A stretch of DNA of 64,000 nucleotides, from contig JBBQKI010000001.1 of the NCBI GenBank assembly GCA_038326725.1, positions 62,001 to 126,000 of the forward strand, read 5' to 3'. Positions 60,219-64,000 of the stretch are shown piece after piece. Made by a program: the position numbers and the translations under genes. Below the pieces are notes generated by a model. That model was not told the DNA's origin. It did no database searches and saw nothing but the letters and a program-made list of their open reading frames with translations. Positions within the stretch are counted from its first letter, which is position 1. The number at the start of each line of letters is the position of its first letter. The DNA is from JBBQKI01 sp038326725. GTDB lineage: Bacteria; Bacteroidota; Bacteroidia; Flavobacteriales; Flavobacteriaceae.

Positions 60219-63200
60219 TTCCCTTCTTAAAATACTCCTGTACTTTGGTTTTATATTCTTGCCGCAAAGGTAATGCCTCCCTGTTCAAAATTTCCGTAGT
60301 GTTAAAGTATTTTTTAATGTCGTCGGGCGATAGCCTATTTGTGTTTTGATAGCTGCTGCGGTTGGTCCGACTTTCCCTTTTCGTTTCTTGGCCTTGCTCA
60401 AAATTAGCTTTATCGAGTTTCATCAATTCATATTTAAGGTTCATCATTTGTTGTAACGTTCTTTCGTTAAAGCCTTTATCCAACAATTGCTGTTCCACTC
60501 CTTCCATTTTTTTCAACAAATCCCCCCCATTTCCGCTTAGGCCCTCTTTGCTCATCCTATCTTGTAATTGTTGCCGCAATTGTTGCTGTTGTTTGTAGAT
60601 TTCATAAATTTCGCCATTCATTTCTTCACTTTCGCCCTCATTATTGCCGTTTTCACCATCTTTCCCCTCACGGCCATTTTTGCCTTCGCTCCCTTTTCCA
60701 TCCCCGTCTCCTTTACCTTCGCCCTTGCCTTCACCCTCACCTTCACCCTCGCCATCGCCTTCTCCGCTTTTTCCATCTTTGCCTTTTTTTATTCCCTCCT
60801 TCATTTTTTCCCCTAAACTTTCCTGTTTTTCAATAATGTCTGGCAATTGGAATCCTTTTCCTTCGCCTTCGCCTTCGCCCTGTCCTTTGCCTTTTCCTTT
60901 GCCGGAACCTGAGCCGGGCATTTGCATTTGCATTTGGTTTTGCATATTGTTAAGCAAATCGCTAAGCAAAATAGCAAGTTCATTTGCGCCCGTTACGGTA
61001 TATTGTTGGCTCGATATTCCCTGTCGAGTTTCGTTGTCAGCAAGCCTTTCCAAAGATTTATCAATATTGTACTGCACTTCGGTCAGTGTTGTGTTTATGA
61101 CGTTGCTCAACAAGGGCTGCCGAAGCGAAAGCGAAAACAAACTGTCGTCAATATGTTGGAAATTGAGTTTTAAATCATTTTGAAGGTTTAGGCTTTTTCC
61201 GAAAACGGGATTGCCGTATTCTATCTTTTTGAACTGTTCCATCAAATCTTCTTGTTCAAAAGAAAAAGTAACGAGGTTGTCGAGAATCTGCCGTAGCATT
61301 TCCACGTCCTCTTCTATTGTTTCCATTTGGCCGCCCTCCATCTCCATCTGCATTTGCTTGCCCATTTGTTTCATTTTCTTACCTGCTTTATTCTGGCTCG
61401 GTTTGGCTCCTTTTGCATCTTGTTTTCCAAGCTTATCCGTGGCTTTTTGTTGTTCCTCTTCAACTTCTTTCTCTCCCGGTTTGTCTTCTTCAAGTTTCAT
61501 TGGCGATTTCAAATCTTCATTTTCCTTTTGAAGTTTTTCCATTTCTTTTTGGATTTCCTCAAACTTATCGTTTAGCTTTTCCTGTTCCTCTTTTGTGTTT
61601 TTTTCTTCGGATTCTTCAGCAAGTTTTTCCTGCTCTTCACCCAATTTATACAATTCATCGGCAAGTTTTTCTGCCTTTTTTGTTACATAATACCTTTTGG
61701 TCAGTTCCAAAAGTTGTTCGAGGTTTTTCTCTTGGTTTTTATTCTGTTTTGAGAGCTTCTCCAACTTTTCGGTCAGTTCCTCTTTTTGAATTTTTTCCTG
61801 AAGTTTTTCCAGCTCATCCAACAATTTTTCATTTTCCTTCAAACGCTCTTCATTTTCTTTTAAGCGTTCTTCCAATTGTTCTTTAAAAGGATCGTTTTCT
61901 TTATTTTCCGGCTGAAATTCTTCAAGATTTTCTTTGAGCTCTTTCGAAAAATTCTTCATCATTTCCTCTTGCTGTTTCTGCCTTTCAATAAAATTTTGAA
62001 GTTTTTGTTTATCGTTCCAGTTCAATTCGTTTTTCTCTTTTTGCGTTCGCGAAATTTCCTCGAGTTTCTTCTCTTGCATCTTCATTTCTTCCAAGGATTT
62101 ATCGAGTCCTTTTATTGAATTTTCCTGCTCTTGAAGTTGCTCGTCCTCTTTTTCTTCTTGGGTCAATTTCCTGAAAAAATAAATTCCGGACTTAGTGGAT
62201 TTGTAATTGTGAAGCGCATCATTATCAAAAACCTCAAAATAATATTCATAAGCAACTCCTTCGGTCAACACCAAATTTCCCGGAAAAGAATATACGAATT
62301 GCTCAAAATTAGTTTTAGAAATTGACAGATTTTCAACATTTTTATTGGCCTCGTCGCCTTCGGGATAATAAACCAATCTCAGCTTTGTAAGCCCATAATC
62401 GTCAGACGCCTGCCCGAGGAAAAACACCCGTTGGCTGTCTGTGCTGTCTTGTTTGGACTGCACATCAATTTCAGGGAATTCATCTTTAACAACCCCAAGC
62501 GCAAAAGATAGGTTTTCGTAATCCTTCAAATTTTCATTAGAGGTGGTGAGCGCATAATCGAGTTTGCTGAAAATATTCTTTTTAAAATTGAAATTTTCAT
62601 CATTTGCTAAAAAGGAATAAACCGTATCGACAGTTTTTAAATTAACCGCATTGGTATTTTTGGCGCTCACGTTCCAAGAAACCCGCGTGCCTTCGGGGAT
62701 AGTGGCATTTCCGGTACTTTTTAAAATTTCATCTTTTTTCCCAGTGTGCGCAGGATAATCCAAAACCATTTCAAAAGCCACAAGTGAGGGGGTTTTCAAA
62801 ACCTCCAGTGTATATTCCTTGGAAATTACTTTATTCGCCTTTAACTGAAAATCAATGGCCTCAATGGGTTGCGAAAAAACATATTCGTAAAATCCGGGCG
62901 CGGTTTGTTGTAAATAATAGGTTTCATTATTATAAACAATACTGGCGTTTTCGGGAAGCACATCGCCCTGAGCGCGAACTTTCAGCGTAAAACTTTTGTT
63001 TTCGATAGCACTCAAATCTTCATTTAATACATAAAAAGCAAAGGGAGCTGGAGGTTCGTAAGCAGTATCATAGTTCACTACCCGTTTGTAGCTGCCCGAA
63101 AAAACATCATCGGCGCCCAAAATATTAAACAATAAAAAAACGGCAATCGGAATGGCGGCATATTTTAAATATTTTGAATTTTTACTAAAATTCACGGCGC

Positions 63201-63624
63201 TTTTAAAAGGAATGGGCTGAAGCTCGAAACTCTTTTGATCGATACTTGCTGCAAGGAGTTCGCTTTCGCGACGGTTTTGGTTCAACTGTATAACGTTCAG
63301 CAATTTATCGTTAACCTGCGGAAAATGATTGCCAATTATTTTGGAAGCTTCTTCATGCCCGATACCTCTTTGAAGCTTTAAAAGTTTCGCAATTGGGAAG
63401 GCTATAAAACGGGCAAACAAGGCAATTTCAACCAAAACGAAAGTCCAAAACAAAAGGGTTCGCCCGGTGGGGTTTAGCCACAGGAAATATTCCACCAAAA
63501 GGGTGGCCAAAAAATACAGTAAGCCAATGGCAAAAAAAAGGATTGCGCCTTTGATCAGTTCATTGAAGTAATATTTCCTAATAAATTGTTCAAGCTTTTG
63601 CTGAATGATGCCGAAAGTGCTCAT
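60211..63624 (-). CDS. Very long DUF4175-type membrane protein with coiled coil and Gly-Glu/Lys low-complexity region
   Basis: The 1137-residue protein has two or three N-terminal membrane helices (about 20-80 and 150-170), a beta-rich periplasmic domain (about 200-480), a long Glu/Lys/Gln-rich coiled coil (about 490-760) and a Gly/Glu/Lys/Asp/Ser low-complexity tract (about 905-1010, encoded near 60590-60910) before a basic C-terminus. It resembles DUF4175 proteins, which are large envelope proteins of unknown role in Bacteroidota. It lies directly before ybeY and mnmG on the same strand. An AAGGAG sequence 11 nt before the ATG is unusual for this phylum, where such sites are rare. Confidence 0.82.
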   Translation of the reverse strand: MSTFGIIQQKLEQFIRKYYFNELIKGAILFFAIGLLYFLATLLVEYFLWLNPTGRTLLFWTFVLVEIALFARFIAFPIAKLLKLQRGIGHEEASKIIGNHFPQVNDKLLNVIQLNQNRRESELLAASIDQKSFELQPIPFKSAVNFSKNSKYLKYAAIPIAVFLLFNILGADDVFSGSYKRVVNYDTAYEPPAPFAFYVLNEDLSAIENKSFTLKVRAQGDVLPENASIVYNNETYYLQQTAPGFYEYVFSQPIEAIDFQLKANKVISKEYTLEVLKTPSLVAFEMVLDYPAHTGKKDEILKSTGNATIPEGTRVSWNVSAKNTNAVNLKTVDTVYSFLANDENFNFKKNIFSKLDYALTTSNENLKDYENLSFALGVVKDEFPEIDVQSKQDSTDSQRVFFLGQASDDYGLTKLRLVYYPEGDEANKNVENLSISKTNFEQFVYSFPGNLVLTEGVAYEYYFEVFDNDALHNYKSTKSGIYFFRKLTQEEKEDEQLQEQENSIKGLDKSLEEMKMQEKKLEEISRTQKEKNELNWNDKQKLQNFIERQKQQEEMMKNFSKELKENLEEFQPENKENDPFKEQLEERLKENEERLKENEKLLDELEKLQEKIQKEELTEKLEKLSKQNKNQEKNLEQLLELTKRYYVTKKAEKLADELYKLGEEQEKLAEESEEKNTKEEQEKLNDKFEEIQKEMEKLQKENEDLKSPMKLEEDKPGEKEVEEEQQKATDKLGKQDAKGAKPSQNKAGKKMKQMGKQMQMEMEGGQMETIEEDVEMLRQILDNLVTFSFEQEDLMEQFKKIEYGNPVFGKSLNLQNDLKLNFQHIDDSLFSLSLRQPLLSNVINTTLTEVQYNIDKSLERLADNETRQGISSQQYTVTGANELAILLSDLLNNMQNQMQMQMPGSGSGKGKGKGQGEGEGEGKGFQLPDIIEKQESLGEKMKEGIKKGKDGKSGEGDGEGEGEGEGKGEGKGDGDGKGSEGKNGREGKDGENGNNEGESEEMNGEIYEIYKQQQQLRQQLQDRMSKEGLSGNGGDLLKKMEGVEQQLLDKGFNERTLQQMMNLKYELMKLDKANFEQGQETKRESRTNRSSYQNTNRLSPDDIKKYFNTTEILNREALPLRQEYKTKVQEYFKKGND

Positions 63625-63771
63625 AGGCTTTGGTTCTCCTTAAAAAGGAACTTCGAAAATACGATAATATTTCAATAGAAGTGAAACATCAAGAATTGCT
63701 CCAAAAAACAATAAAATGTTTGTGAGATTTCACTTTTAACCTTTTGGCTAAAAATTGCTAATAGGGAATTG

Positions 63772-63779
63772 TATCTTTG
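63772..63779 (+). promoter_or_regulatory. Putative -7 box for gltX
   Basis: TATCTTTG matches TAnnTTTG exactly, 17 nt before the gltX ATG. A TTTG at 63743-63746 is 25 nt upstream, slightly more than the usual spacing. Confidence 0.55.
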
Positions 63780-63796
63780 CCATTCAAAAAAAATCC

Positions 63797-64000
63797 ATGC
63801 AACAAAAAGTCCGTGTCCGTTTTGCTCCCAGCCCAACAGGTCCACTGCATATTGGCGGGGTCCGAACTGCTTTGTATAATTACCTTTTTGCCAAAAAACA
63901 TGGTGGGGATTTCCTGCTGCGTATTGAAGATACGGACCAAAGTCGTTACGTTCCAGGGGCGGAAAATTACATTGTTGAAGCTTTAAATTGGCTCAATATC
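63797..64000 (+). CDS. gltX: Glutamyl-tRNA synthetase, 3'-truncated by window
   Basis: Translation from ATG 63797 gives 68 residues beginning QQKVRVRFAPSPTGPLHIGG, which contains the class I signature PTGPLHIGG (the HIGH motif reads H18-I-G-G21), and then RTALYNYLFAKKHGG and RIEDTDQSR, conserved in GluRS. The enzyme charges tRNA(Glu), and the sequence runs off the window end. It diverges from the DUF4175-type gene, with its own -7 box. Confidence 0.95.
   Translation, partial: MQQKVRVRFAPSPTGPLHIGGVRTALYNYLFAKKHGGDFLLRIEDTDQSRYVPGAENYIVEALNWLNI

Noticed and set aside
60362..62325. Several long plus-strand open frames rich in Ser/Pro or Phe opposite the DUF4175-type gene
   Set aside because: They mirror the low-complexity and coiled-coil coding sequence of the minus-strand gene and have no independent protein features.

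Overview
The window looks like a chromosomal segment of a marine or soil-type member of Flavobacteriaceae (phylum Bacteroidota). The evidence is a secreted peptidase with a type IX secretion (T9SS) C-terminal sorting domain, an SprE/PorW-type gliding and secretion lipoprotein, a bactofilin, an ATP synthase operon without atpD/atpC, many lipoproteins and DUF proteins typical of the phylum, few Shine-Dalgarno sequences, and several TAnnTTTG (-7) promoter boxes, some with a TTG/TTTG box about 18-20 nt upstream. I cannot name the genus from sequence alone.

Layout. 0-8.8 kb: the 3' part of a T9SS-secreted subtilase, then a minus-strand run with an EnvC-like protein, a DUF4292-type lipoprotein, a TPR protein, a nucleotidyltransferase, dut, a flippase and a small lipoprotein. 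8.9-18 kb (minus): sprE, bactofilin, AtpZ-like, a small membrane protein, then atpB-E-F-H-A-G. This operon has its own promoter before atpB, a terminator-like hairpin directly after atpE, a small four-helix-bundle gene with heptamer repeats between atpA and atpG, and a strong terminator after atpG. 18-24 kb: a ferredoxin reductase, a glycosyltransferase 9, three conserved DUF genes and purD.

23.6-47.1 kb is a large exopolysaccharide/O-antigen locus, almost all on the minus strand. It encodes RmlA/B/C and a fused RmlD-Wzz protein (dTDP-rhamnose plus chain-length control), WecB/WecC (UDP-ManNAcA), UDP-glucose dehydrogenase and a UDP-glucuronate decarboxylase-like enzyme (UDP-GlcA/UDP-xylose), a polyprenyl-phosphate glycosylphosphotransferase (initiation), four other glycosyltransferases, a Wzx flippase, four polytopic Wzy/WaaL-like proteins and a probable polysaccharide lyase. 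Its centre (about 32.5-40.4 kb) is clearly more AT-rich than the flanks and is the likely strain-variable part. The locus follows, without a gap, an M23 peptidase, a GH3-family adenylating enzyme and a protein with nucleoside-phosphorylase-like motifs.

51-64 kb is conserved chromosomal backbone: tatA, a DUF4837-type lipoprotein, a lytic transglycosylase with two LysM domains, pgk, holB, a methyltransferase, mnmG, ybeY, a very long DUF4175-type protein and the 5' end of gltX. Two parS-like 16-mers bracket mnmG.

I found no tRNA, rRNA, CRISPR array or insertion sequence. The most notable items are the RmlD-Wzz fusion, the parS-like pair around mnmG, the hairpin after atpE, the four-helix-bundle insertion inside the atp operon, and short dispersed palindromes that in two places appear to supply the C-terminal codons of proteins. 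DUF names are given from memory of the families and were not searched.
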